Assembly: GCA_038750655.1 (NCBI GenBank)
Contig: JBCDGZ010000009.1
Location: 1-64,000, forward strand
Direction of reading: 5' to 3'
Source of the DNA: JBCDGZ01 sp038750655
GTDB taxonomy: Bacteria; Bacteroidota; Bacteroidia; Chitinophagales; Saprospiraceae
Length of the DNA stretch: 64,000 nt
Each line of letters starts with the position of its first letter. Within the stretch, counting starts at the first letter, position 1. A model generated the notes under the pieces. That model saw only the letters and a list, made by a program, of their open reading frames with translations. It did not search any database and was not told where the DNA came from. Of the stretch, positions 7,482 to 15,818 are shown piece after piece. The position numbers were made by a program, and so were the translations under genes.

Positions 7482-10400
7482 CTAGGATGTTGGAGGAGCA
7501 GGAACAGCAGCAGGAGCCGCCTGCTTCATCTTCGGTATCCCCTGAGAAGCCCCAATCTGATCATAGGATTCATCGCAGCGATTGGCCCGTCGCACCTTAT
7601 TGCTTTGGTTAAACAGATAATTATCGGGCGTCAAAGTGCCATAGAGTAATAAGCAATAGGTAGAGTGATTGCCTAGTGCCGTATTCATGTACCCTAGTGA
7701 GAATAAGGAATACAAGGTCAGCGAATAGCCCTCCTGGAAGCGATTGTCATTGGAGCGTACAGAGTAGCCGACCAGTATGGCATCGAAAATAACGATGTCG
7801 GCAGACTGAGCTGCGCGAGAGAAAAAAGCACTGACCTCCGCCTGATTACTATTGTAGGCCACATCGTCTAGTGAGATAATGAGCTGCGAGCTGATGGCAA
7901 TCGTTGACTCCCGATTACGCAAGTCCAAGGTCACCTGGTTGTTGGTGAACAGGGTACGGCCGCTGGGCAGGTATTGGAGGGCTTCGAACAGGGAGTTGAT
8001 CAAGGTAGAAGCCTGTTGATTCAGCTTTGGATCATCGACGGTTTTGTAGGCGACTTCTTTGAACTTAGGGGCAATATCAAAGGCGATCAAGTCCTTAGAA
8101 ATCCCAAGGTTGAGAATCAGGACCGTTCCGGCAAGTAAGTTGAGGATGTCCTCCTGGAAGATTCCCTGCGAACTCAGCTGGTTGCCAACAACTGATACGG
8201 GGCCGAAGGCAAAGAGGCGCAGGGCCTGCCCCAGCGGCTGGATAATGATATTGTCGTGCACCCTCAGGGCGAAGGTGTTATCAAAAAGTACAGGCTTAAA
8301 ACCGTCTTCCAAAACATTACCCTCAAACAATTCTGCAAACTGTTTGAAAGAGTTGGCGATGACAATGCCACCGCGCCGACCTGCTTTGCGTTGTTGATTA
8401 ATATTACCGAAGTAGGGTCCATTATTAAGAATCTGATTATTGGAGACATCGACTTTTTCGCCGTTGAGGATAAAGACGCCGCAGATGGGATCGATATGGC
8501 TCAAACCGTTGTCTTCGATTCGATTTTCCTGGATGATGGCCTCGTTCACATCAGCCAGACAGACGCCACCAAAGGCCATTTCGTCCAGCATTTCCTCCGG
8601 CAGATCGGCGTCCATTTGACGGGCGCATAGACGGATGTGGTTACGATAAATGGTCAGGTCTTCGATGCTGATCATCAGCTCTACTTGTTTGAGGCTGAAA
8701 AAAGATTGCACTCCGATTCCGGACAGGCCCATCTGCTGAATTTGATTGCGCTCTACGGAAATTTCGTAGAGTACGCTGAGGAAATTATTGTCGAGATAGG
8801 CTTTCAGATCGGCATTAGCAATGCCTTTGACGTATCCACTTGCACCATAGAGTGCTTGGATGTCGGCGGCGGGGATGGCCCCATCATCAGGTGCCGAAGG
8901 CAGGTGGCCTAAAGTAATGCCATTGCCCTTACCTCCGACAATTTTATTTTCCAAAATCCGAACCCGCTCCGAAGAACCTCCGATCTGTATACCGCCCTCG
9001 GTTTTGTATTGATAGGCAACGGGCACGAAGAAAAGCAGTTGGGCAATCTCCAAAAAGAATTTATTGATGAAGACATATACCGGGAAATTAGGTACATAAA
9101 AAACCTTAGGATCAGCGCAAGGATCAAAGGGGGTATCCTCGGGGCGCTCAATGACCCCACCGCCGTCATTTGGATCGTCATCACTAGCGGGAGGAGTTTT
9201 CACAAAAATGGTATTGCGCTCAATCAGTACTCCATCAGCGAGGCTAAAAATGGCCGTGCCACCGCCCGTTTTATCCATCATTCCAATCTGATTGCGCAGG
9301 ATGGTAATGTTGTTTTCTCCTCCCCGATCTGCTTCCAGCGTAATGGTAATGCCGTGGTGAAAAGCAATGATTTGATTATCATTGATCATAATATCTTGAG
9401 AAGGCTCCGCCTGGTGATCAATGCCTGGGAGCACCACTCCATCCATCACTCGAATCGCTGTCCCGCTGGGCGCTGCCAGCGTCAGATTATCAATCTGGAT
9501 ATGCTGTGATTCTACGATCGAAAAAATGGGCTTGGTCGCCTTTTTCTCCCGTGGTCGGACTACGCTGCGCGCTCCACAGCCCGAAATCCGAACCTGCTTG
9601 CGCCGCAGGAGTTTGACATTGGCCTCATGGATACCGGGCAGCACGCAGATTTTCCCGCCCGCTAAAGGCAAGTGAGCCACTGCTGCTTCGATGGAGTCAT
9701 AGTCGCCTCGACTGTTCTCCCCATCGCCGACGGTGAAGGTACAGCAGCCTTCCAGGTCGGTCAGTGGGCGAAAGGTCTTGCGGCAGTCCAGGATAATTTC
9801 GCCGATGGCATCGGTGTTTTCCCCCTGCCCCACCCAGCGAATCAGAGCCAGTGGAGCAAAGAAGCGGCGGATGCCGTTGGGGGCGATCCCATCTTGGAGG
9901 CTCCAAGGCTGCAGCTCATCCGGGGTCTCCGGGCGGGCAGCGATGACCCAGTAGTCGTTGGCCCGCTTCATATTGCCGGTGATGGTGACTTCAATGCCCG
10001 TCGAACCCAGGGGCTGCGCCCCGCCGGTAATGGCAATCGCAGGAGGGGACGCCAGGTCAGTCCCGCGATTCCAGACCCGCAGGTAGTAGTGAGGCTCGCT
10101 GCTGGCCGTCAAGTCGTTATGATCACTTTGGGATTGTTGGTCTTCGCCAAAATTAGCGGGTAAGGGGGTGTTGATCACCAGCTCGCCGCTGTCAGGATTG
10201 AAGGAAGTACTGACTTTGGTCAAATAGCCACTCACAGCCGCTACCCGCTCCCCGTTGGGCAAGATAGCAGAGCAAGGCAGGATTTCCACCACCTGATTGG
10301 CCAGTGGCCAATGGTGCTGATCTCGAGGATAAGTATCGAAGACCAGGGTGTCGGGACTTTTGGCCTTTACTCTGTAAATAGAAGAAGCATTGTCATAGCC

Positions 10401-11147
10401 CCAGGTAAATTCGCTGTCGTTGATCAACTGCACGCGAATGGCTTGATTTTCTGCGCCCAGATAACCTCCGGCGATGCTGGGAGAGCAAAGGTCATTGGAC
10501 GCGCCATTGGTCGTAAAACTCACCCGGAGACGAGCGTCAGTCAAGAGTTCATGCTCGCGATTGAGGACGCCCAGGTTATTGCCTTCCCACTTCTCCAAAA
10601 TATGCTTCCAAGCCGCCGGGCAATTGTCATGTCCAACATCCTCAAACAACTTCACCTGCCACCTGTTTTTGATGCGCGTACTGGTGTCCGGACCGGCCAG
10701 GGCCTTCTCTAGCAGCTCATCATCTTCGACGGCACTGACCGCCTGCTGCCAGCCTTTGAGATAGACCATATCAAAGCGCTCAATACCATCGGCCATCCGC
10801 GGAACTTGGGCGTGAGTCGTAGCCTGGCGCAGCCAGTTGTGCTGCTTGCGAAAGCGTTCTCCGGGAGTATCCACTTCGAAACGCAAGCCACCGAGGTGAT
10901 AGGTGCCGAGGTGAATATCAAAGTCGATACGCCCCAAGGCGCGGCTCAGATTCTCGATGCGAAAGCCTCGATCCGGACTGCCGTGCGGGCCAATTATATC
11001 GACGCGGGAGCGACGGCGCTCCTCGTTTTCGATGCGTTCATTTTCATTCCAATCATCATCCGTAATCACCCGTCCCTGCTGCATCCGAACACTACTGTAT
11101 TGTTTGCGTGGATTGAAAATCACTCTAGAAATATCATATGTTCCCAT
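7482..11147 (-). CDS. DUF6519 + right-handed beta-helix protein, eCIS baseplate/appendage
   Basis: 1221 aa. The N-terminus (YDISRVIFNPRKQYSSVRMQQGRV, then DDDWNENER) matches the start of DUF6519 proteins, which occur in phage-tail-like and eCIS loci. From about residue 470, after a GDYDSIEAAVAHLP segment typical of pectate-lyase-like folds, repeated I-x-I-x-x-N-x-I rungs (NQI, RNQIGM, RNTIFV, ENKIVGG, NNQILNNG, GNQLS) show a long parallel beta-helix to about residue 1010. No polysaccharide-cleaving residues are recognisable. It starts 10 bp after the tail-protein-I gene. Beta-helices are common in phage receptor-binding and tailspike proteins, so this may be the host-contact element in place of a classical Afp13 fibre; that role is inferred. 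The C-terminal ~20 residues are Ala/Pro-rich. Confidence 0.85.
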   Translation of the reverse strand: MGTYDISRVIFNPRKQYSSVRMQQGRVITDDDWNENERIENEERRRSRVDIIGPHGSPDRGFRIENLSRALGRIDFDIHLGTYHLGGLRFEVDTPGERFRKQHNWLRQATTHAQVPRMADGIERFDMVYLKGWQQAVSAVEDDELLEKALAGPDTSTRIKNRWQVKLFEDVGHDNCPAAWKHILEKWEGNNLGVLNREHELLTDARLRVSFTTNGASNDLCSPSIAGGYLGAENQAIRVQLINDSEFTWGYDNASSIYRVKAKSPDTLVFDTYPRDQHHWPLANQVVEILPCSAILPNGERVAAVSGYLTKVSTSFNPDSGELVINTPLPANFGEDQQSQSDHNDLTASSEPHYYLRVWNRGTDLASPPAIAITGGAQPLGSTGIEVTITGNMKRANDYWVIAARPETPDELQPWSLQDGIAPNGIRRFFAPLALIRWVGQGENTDAIGEIILDCRKTFRPLTDLEGCCTFTVGDGENSRGDYDSIEAAVAHLPLAGGKICVLPGIHEANVKLLRRKQVRISGCGARSVVRPREKKATKPIFSIVESQHIQIDNLTLAAPSGTAIRVMDGVVLPGIDHQAEPSQDIMINDNQIIAFHHGITITLEADRGGENNITILRNQIGMMDKTGGGTAIFSLADGVLIERNTIFVKTPPASDDDPNDGGGVIERPEDTPFDPCADPKVFYVPNFPVYVFINKFFLEIAQLLFFVPVAYQYKTEGGIQIGGSSERVRILENKIVGGKGNGITLGHLPSAPDDGAIPAADIQALYGASGYVKGIANADLKAYLDNNFLSVLYEISVERNQIQQMGLSGIGVQSFFSLKQVELMISIEDLTIYRNHIRLCARQMDADLPEEMLDEMAFGGVCLADVNEAIIQENRIEDNGLSHIDPICGVFILNGEKVDVSNNQILNNGPYFGNINQQRKAGRRGGIVIANSFKQFAELFEGNVLEDGFKPVLFDNTFALRVHDNIIIQPLGQALRLFAFGPVSVVGNQLSSQGIFQEDILNLLAGTVLILNLGISKDLIAFDIAPKFKEVAYKTVDDPKLNQQASTLINSLFEALQYLPSGRTLFTNNQVTLDLRNRESTIAISSQLIISLDDVAYNSNQAEVSAFFSRAAQSADIVIFDAILVGYSVRSNDNRFQEGYSLTLYSLFSLGYMNTALGNHSTYCLLLYGTLTPDNYLFNQSNKVRRANRCDESYDQIGASQGIPKMKQAAPAAVPAPPTS

Positions 11148-11157
11148 CTCGTAAGGC

Positions 11158-13422
11158 TTAAGTTTCGTTAATAAAAATTGGGATCAATCCAAAAGGCATA
11201 TATTCGGCTACCTTGGCTTTCAGACTATCCAGTTTAATAGGGTTAATTAAGTGGCTAAATGCGCCCATCTCTGATCCGTTCTCGGCCCCTCGCCGTAAAG
11301 GCTTGGGGGCCGTTTCGCTGAGCTGGCCGTAGGCAGGCTGCCCAAACTTTCGTGAGCCGAACCAGTGCTGGGTATCGTTGTCAAATAAATAAGATTCGTA
11401 GGGCTGTGGCAATCGACTAGTGGTCGGTGCAGCACTAAATCGGAAGCAGCCATTTTGCGTATCGGTAACGCTTGATTTTTCCGTCAAAATACTCTCAGAA
11501 GCTTCTAACCGATGCACCTCAATAGCGCCAAAAACCGTCACCCGATTCAAGATCAGTGCTGTATCATTCAGCGCCAGGGCTGCACCTCCCCCAACCGCTT
11601 GTACGATACTATCTTGCACCGTCAATCGCTCCAAACTGCCCGAAGGCATCGTAAAAATTGGCCCAATAATACTGGACACGATGTACATATTTTCTATCGT
11701 CCCCCGAATGATAATCGGCACCGGAAGGATGTCTCGCTCCCTGGCATCTATATCTCCACCGGGGTCGATCGTACAGTGGCTGATGACCACACATTCGTAA
11801 TCACCGATAATTTCAATTCCTTTCTGACCAGGATTCAACACCGTATTTTCTCCTCCAATCCAAAGTCCATCCAGCGATAATCGGGCATCGTCAACACCGC
11901 TGGTCAGTCGCCAATTTTGCGTCAGACAGATATAGGGGCGTTCGCCGTTTGCTGCTTGCAGGGTGAGGCGACGGACCGCGTTTTTATTGCTAATCCCCGT
12001 GTAAGTTTTGCTATCTCCAATCTCATTAACTCGGTCATTATGCACTTGTCCAGCATTAATACCCGGATTCATAGCATCCCAAAAAATGATGGGATGGGTA
12101 GGCTCACAGTTCTCCACCTCACTCCTAGTGTAAGGCCCCGCGCCAATATTTCCGGCAAATCCATAGTGGTAAGTCACACAGTGATCCGCGCCAGGAGCGG
12201 CCCCCGTATGCAAGAGTCGCCCTTCTTCGGGACTGATGACCAGCTGGGTCTCGGGAAGCGCCGCCGCCGTCCAATTGCTCAGTTGGCCCGCCTGAATACG
12301 ATGACGAGAGATCAGCCCCACCGGCGCTCCGGCGTCGACTGCAATAGAAGCCTCATCGCCTGCGTTCGCGCGGAGCAAAGCCGCCTTACCACAATCGGAT
12401 GCCAAGGCATGAGCCAGCAGCGCCCGATAGACATTGACATCATCGACCAAGGCCGTCCTTTCTCCCGTAGCGATCAGGCTGGTCAGCAGGCGCTCGCGGT
12501 TGCGGAAGCGCTGGTTGCGCAGCGATTGCAAGGCCGCCGCAGGCGCGCCGTCGAGCGCCGGGCTAAAGGTGTTGACCAGCTCGTCGATCAGCGGCTCATC
12601 GATTTGGTATTCTTCGTGGCCCAGCAGGCGGCAGCGCATGGGGGTAGGCAGCTCCCACTCCTGGGCAGAGCGCCATTGCTCCCAGTTGTCGGCCCGATCG
12701 CGGCGTACGAACAGGGGGATGTTTCGTCCGGAAGGATCGAAGGTGAAGCCTTGGCCGCCGCCTTCATTGAAGGGCAGGACCTCGCGGACTTCGAAGGAGG
12801 TGAGGCGGTAGAGATGGAAGGCCAGTTTGGGGATGCCGTAGCGGCCTTTGTGGCCTCGGTGCTGCCGCATATCGGCGGTATGGAAGTACTCATCGAAGGG
12901 GCCGTCGGCCAGCTCGCTGGCGGAGGCGGTGCGCAGGTCGGCCCAGCCGCCCGGTTGGGTACGGGACAAGGGGCCAGCCAGCGACGCAGGATGAGGGTCG
13001 AGGCCATGACGCATGCGCGCCAGCCGTTTAAAATTTTCCACCACCTTACCATCCCAGCCACAAATATCGCTGACCAGTTCTTCCAAAATTCTCACCGTTC
13101 CTTTCCGACGACGGTAATAAATCGTCTTGGCCACATCGACACGGCGGCCGCGCTTGTTGAGCGCAGAAATCAGCCGGGTACCCAGCAAATCAGCGATATA
13201 AGGGACCGCCCAATCGTTGCAGAGTTCAATGAACTGATCATCCCACAGGCTATCCTGTGAGCGACGCAATAGGGCCGCTTGTTGAGCCATCACTTCCACC
13301 AGTCCACGCAGCACTCCTGGATTATCGGCCAGGCCATCCTCGTGGCGATAGATGGCGGGAATCATCTCCCACAGCTTCTCTTCAAAATAAGTTTCAAATC
13401 TATCTTTGGCTATTAAATTCAT
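11158..13422 (-). CDS. Phage tail protein I-like baseplate protein with C-terminal beta-helix (Afp12 position)
   Basis: 754 aa. The first ~150 residues look like the P2 gpI/tail protein I family: LWEMIPAIYRHED at the start, AQQAALLRRSQD, a domain with IADLLGTRL, and YYRRRKGTVRILEELV. In contractile tails this wedge protein joins the gpJ-type baseplate protein to fibres or the periphery. The rest is large and unusual: a middle part of unknown fold, then from about residue 500 short beta-rungs (INGEN..., IEIIGDYECVVISHCTI, IIIRGTIENMYIVSSII, LERLTVQDSIVQ, LILNRVTVFGAI) suggesting a small parallel beta-helix. The gene overlaps the upstream gpJ-type gene by 4 bp (ATGA arrangement), indicating translational coupling. 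Structural assignment is confident; exact Afp equivalence is less so. Confidence 0.85.
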   Translation of the reverse strand: MNLIAKDRFETYFEEKLWEMIPAIYRHEDGLADNPGVLRGLVEVMAQQAALLRRSQDSLWDDQFIELCNDWAVPYIADLLGTRLISALNKRGRRVDVAKTIYYRRRKGTVRILEELVSDICGWDGKVVENFKRLARMRHGLDPHPASLAGPLSRTQPGGWADLRTASASELADGPFDEYFHTADMRQHRGHKGRYGIPKLAFHLYRLTSFEVREVLPFNEGGGQGFTFDPSGRNIPLFVRRDRADNWEQWRSAQEWELPTPMRCRLLGHEEYQIDEPLIDELVNTFSPALDGAPAAALQSLRNQRFRNRERLLTSLIATGERTALVDDVNVYRALLAHALASDCGKAALLRANAGDEASIAVDAGAPVGLISRHRIQAGQLSNWTAAALPETQLVISPEEGRLLHTGAAPGADHCVTYHYGFAGNIGAGPYTRSEVENCEPTHPIIFWDAMNPGINAGQVHNDRVNEIGDSKTYTGISNKNAVRRLTLQAANGERPYICLTQNWRLTSGVDDARLSLDGLWIGGENTVLNPGQKGIEIIGDYECVVISHCTIDPGGDIDARERDILPVPIIIRGTIENMYIVSSIIGPIFTMPSGSLERLTVQDSIVQAVGGGAALALNDTALILNRVTVFGAIEVHRLEASESILTEKSSVTDTQNGCFRFSAAPTTSRLPQPYESYLFDNDTQHWFGSRKFGQPAYGQLSETAPKPLRRGAENGSEMGAFSHLINPIKLDSLKAKVAEYMPFGLIPIFINET

Positions 13423-15818
13423 TGTACTGAGCTATTTCCGTTAATAATCAGACTTCCTTGCTCGAAGTCGAAGTAGTTGCCCGCGCCGGGGTCTTGAGCC
13501 GCGTCGCAAAACAGCGTATTGTGCCAAGAGATGTCCTCCACGGCGATGCTTCCTTCTACACTCATTACGGCAGCAAAAAGGACACTGCGGAACAGCGGCT
13601 GGCCAATTTTTAGTTGCTCGGGACGGAGCAAGCCCGTTTTTTCTCCCAACAAAACATCGAAAAGGGCAGTAACGACTTTTTCTTCCAAATACCGAGGATC
13701 AATTTTGACATTGAGGTTCAGGTGAGCCGGGATGGCGGTGGCCGGAACGACTTGTATCGGTGTAGAAGGATCAGTGACCGCGTGCAGGCGCTGACTGATG
13801 GTGGTTTTGAGCTGCGCATCGCCGATGTACCAAATCTTGGCAACCGGCTGCTGCATCCGCCCGTCCCAGCGCCATTCCGACTGTACCATTCGCACGCCGG
13901 AGACGGCCATAGTCACCGCTTCCATATCTTGCATGGAGACGGCCCGACCTAGCGTCAGGATGGATTTGGGTGCGAAGGCGCGCATGTTGTCGAGGTCTTC
14001 GGCATCGCCGCCGCCGTAGGCGGAGAGGGTATTTTTTACCGAGCGTAATCCCTTAGCGGGCTTGGCCAGCTGGGTGATGGAGCCGGCCGGAGGGGCAGCG
14101 GCCCCGGCGCCGAAACGATAGGAGGCGATAATATTATCGACGCCTGTTGGGACCCGCTGACCACGCTCTCCGTCGCCAAAGGTGATGATCGAGTCGCCCT
14201 CGTCATCCTGGCGAACAATATAAACTTGATCCTCTTCAGTTTTCCCAAAGAAACTAGGGACTTCCTTCCAAAGGATGCCATCTACATAAATCTTTAAGGT
14301 ACTCTCTACCCCTTGGTCATTATCGACAGTGGGGGCATGGATGTAGGTCAGCGGCTTTTTCTTGAGCTTGAAGGCTTGGCTGGCTTGCGAAGCATCGCCG
14401 CTGCCGAGCGTCTCGCGATTGACCGTCTCCCCTCTCACGGCTTGAATGACATTACCAAAAGCAGTGACGGGCAAAGTGAGCGGAGTAGTCCAGCGTTCCG
14501 CCTCCCCTTGTCCGAGTCCCAGCTCCTGCTGTTCGTAGTCCAGCTCGGCATTGAGCAGCAAGCTGGCTTTGTTTTTATCTTCAAATAAATAAGTCGACGG
14601 CTTATAGCCATCCACTGGTGCCTCAATAATTCCGCTGAGTTGAAGCGGATCACTGGCGATTAATGTCGTTTTTGCCTCATCTACTACTCGCCCGGCATTG
14701 ACCATATTGTAATGCACCGTCAAGTTGGTGTAGCTGCTAGTTGACCAAATTCCCCCTACCCTACGACTCACATTATTGAGTGAAGTATCTAGTTGAATAC
14801 GCGTTACGGGAATCGTAATGTCGGGTAAATTGAAGACGCTATTATTGATGCGAATACTATTGTTGCTGCTGGCGACCCGGCGGTCTTCCGAAACACCATC
14901 CAATTCGAACCAGCGGTTATTTTGTCTTTGGGAGATGATGACGTACTGCCCCGTTTGTAGCGGATACTGCTTATCGAGCGAAAGCAAATTTTGTCCAGCG
15001 TTGGAAGAAATAATCCGTGCTTCTTGGGTAGCTACGTAGAGCTGTAAGCCCTCCAATGAAGTGTTGTGAGCCAGTTTTAGATTTTGGGTAAAAATGACCT
15101 GGGTATAATTCTGCTCATCTTTTCCGATAATCGCTTGTACGGTCCGTACGGTAGCCACTTGATTTTGGGCAGCATTGTTCTGATCGATGATGAGTAGGCG
15201 GGTGCCAGTGGTGATTTCTGCTTCGGGTTCGATGAGTAAATAGGATGGATTGGAACGAAGGACGATGCCGGGATGCGGAGCCTGGAGGTCCCACTTGTTG
15301 GTCAGCGGGTGGATACGAGCCGTTTTGGTTAGCTCAAAGACCTGTGGGCCTTCGTCGTCAAAGCCCCCGGAGCGGAAGGCCGTACCGACGGGCAGGGTTA
15401 CTTCCTGACGGCCATCGGCGATGGCAGCCAGTTCCACAGAGGCAGCAACAGCGGGCTTGGGCAAGTACCCCAGCAGATCAACCAGCCGACGAATCGAAGG
15501 TCTGCGCATAGCGGTTCGTACATAAGCCTCATGGGCGATTACCTCATCATAAAAGCTGATGTTGTCACAGACATAGGCCCACATTTCAAGAAGCATCAGC
15601 CCCAGGTCATCCTTCTCCCGAGCCCGCCAATCGGCCAGGGCCGCCTGGGTTCTGACATCTGCCAGCATGGCCCGGCGGAATTCCGGGAAAAAGGCCATTT
15701 GCCGAGGCAGTCGACGGAGGCCCGCCGCAATCTGCAAGGGTTCCGGGTGAACGAAGGTATCACAAAGGCAAGCCTGCTGCTCGCTCAGGGGTAGGTATTT
15801 TTTACATAAACAGGTCAT
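13419..15818 (-). CDS. Putative baseplate assembly protein, gpJ type (Afp11/12-like)
   Basis: 799 aa. The pattern RAREKDDLGLMLLEMWAYV, then NISFYDEVIAHEAYVRTA and RRPSIRRLVDLLGYLP, is diagnostic of the 'putative baseplate assembly protein' family of phage-tail-like systems. Further on, DDEGDSIITFGDGERGQRVP and IIASYRFGAGAA precede a C-terminal baseplate J-type domain (AVTMAVSGVRMVQSEWRWDG). The protein would form the baseplate wedge that anchors sheath and spike. It overlaps both neighbours by 4 bp, so the three large baseplate genes are likely made in fixed proportion by coupled translation. It has Cys residues near the N-terminus (CLCKKY...CLCD), which is unusual for a wedge protein but without a known function. 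Confidence 0.9.
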   Translation of the reverse strand: MTCLCKKYLPLSEQQACLCDTFVHPEPLQIAAGLRRLPRQMAFFPEFRRAMLADVRTQAALADWRAREKDDLGLMLLEMWAYVCDNISFYDEVIAHEAYVRTAMRRPSIRRLVDLLGYLPKPAVAASVELAAIADGRQEVTLPVGTAFRSGGFDDEGPQVFELTKTARIHPLTNKWDLQAPHPGIVLRSNPSYLLIEPEAEITTGTRLLIIDQNNAAQNQVATVRTVQAIIGKDEQNYTQVIFTQNLKLAHNTSLEGLQLYVATQEARIISSNAGQNLLSLDKQYPLQTGQYVIISQRQNNRWFELDGVSEDRRVASSNNSIRINNSVFNLPDITIPVTRIQLDTSLNNVSRRVGGIWSTSSYTNLTVHYNMVNAGRVVDEAKTTLIASDPLQLSGIIEAPVDGYKPSTYLFEDKNKASLLLNAELDYEQQELGLGQGEAERWTTPLTLPVTAFGNVIQAVRGETVNRETLGSGDASQASQAFKLKKKPLTYIHAPTVDNDQGVESTLKIYVDGILWKEVPSFFGKTEEDQVYIVRQDDEGDSIITFGDGERGQRVPTGVDNIIASYRFGAGAAAPPAGSITQLAKPAKGLRSVKNTLSAYGGGDAEDLDNMRAFAPKSILTLGRAVSMQDMEAVTMAVSGVRMVQSEWRWDGRMQQPVAKIWYIGDAQLKTTISQRLHAVTDPSTPIQVVPATAIPAHLNLNVKIDPRYLEEKVVTALFDVLLGEKTGLLRPEQLKIGQPLFRSVLFAAVMSVEGSIAVEDISWHNTLFCDAAQDPGAGNYFDFEQGSLIINGNSSVQ

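Noticed and set aside
11917..13260. 447-codon frame on the plus strand opposite the tail-protein-I gene
   Set aside because: It is a shadow frame: the minus-strand gene has family motifs and tight operon spacing; this frame has a non-protein-like composition.
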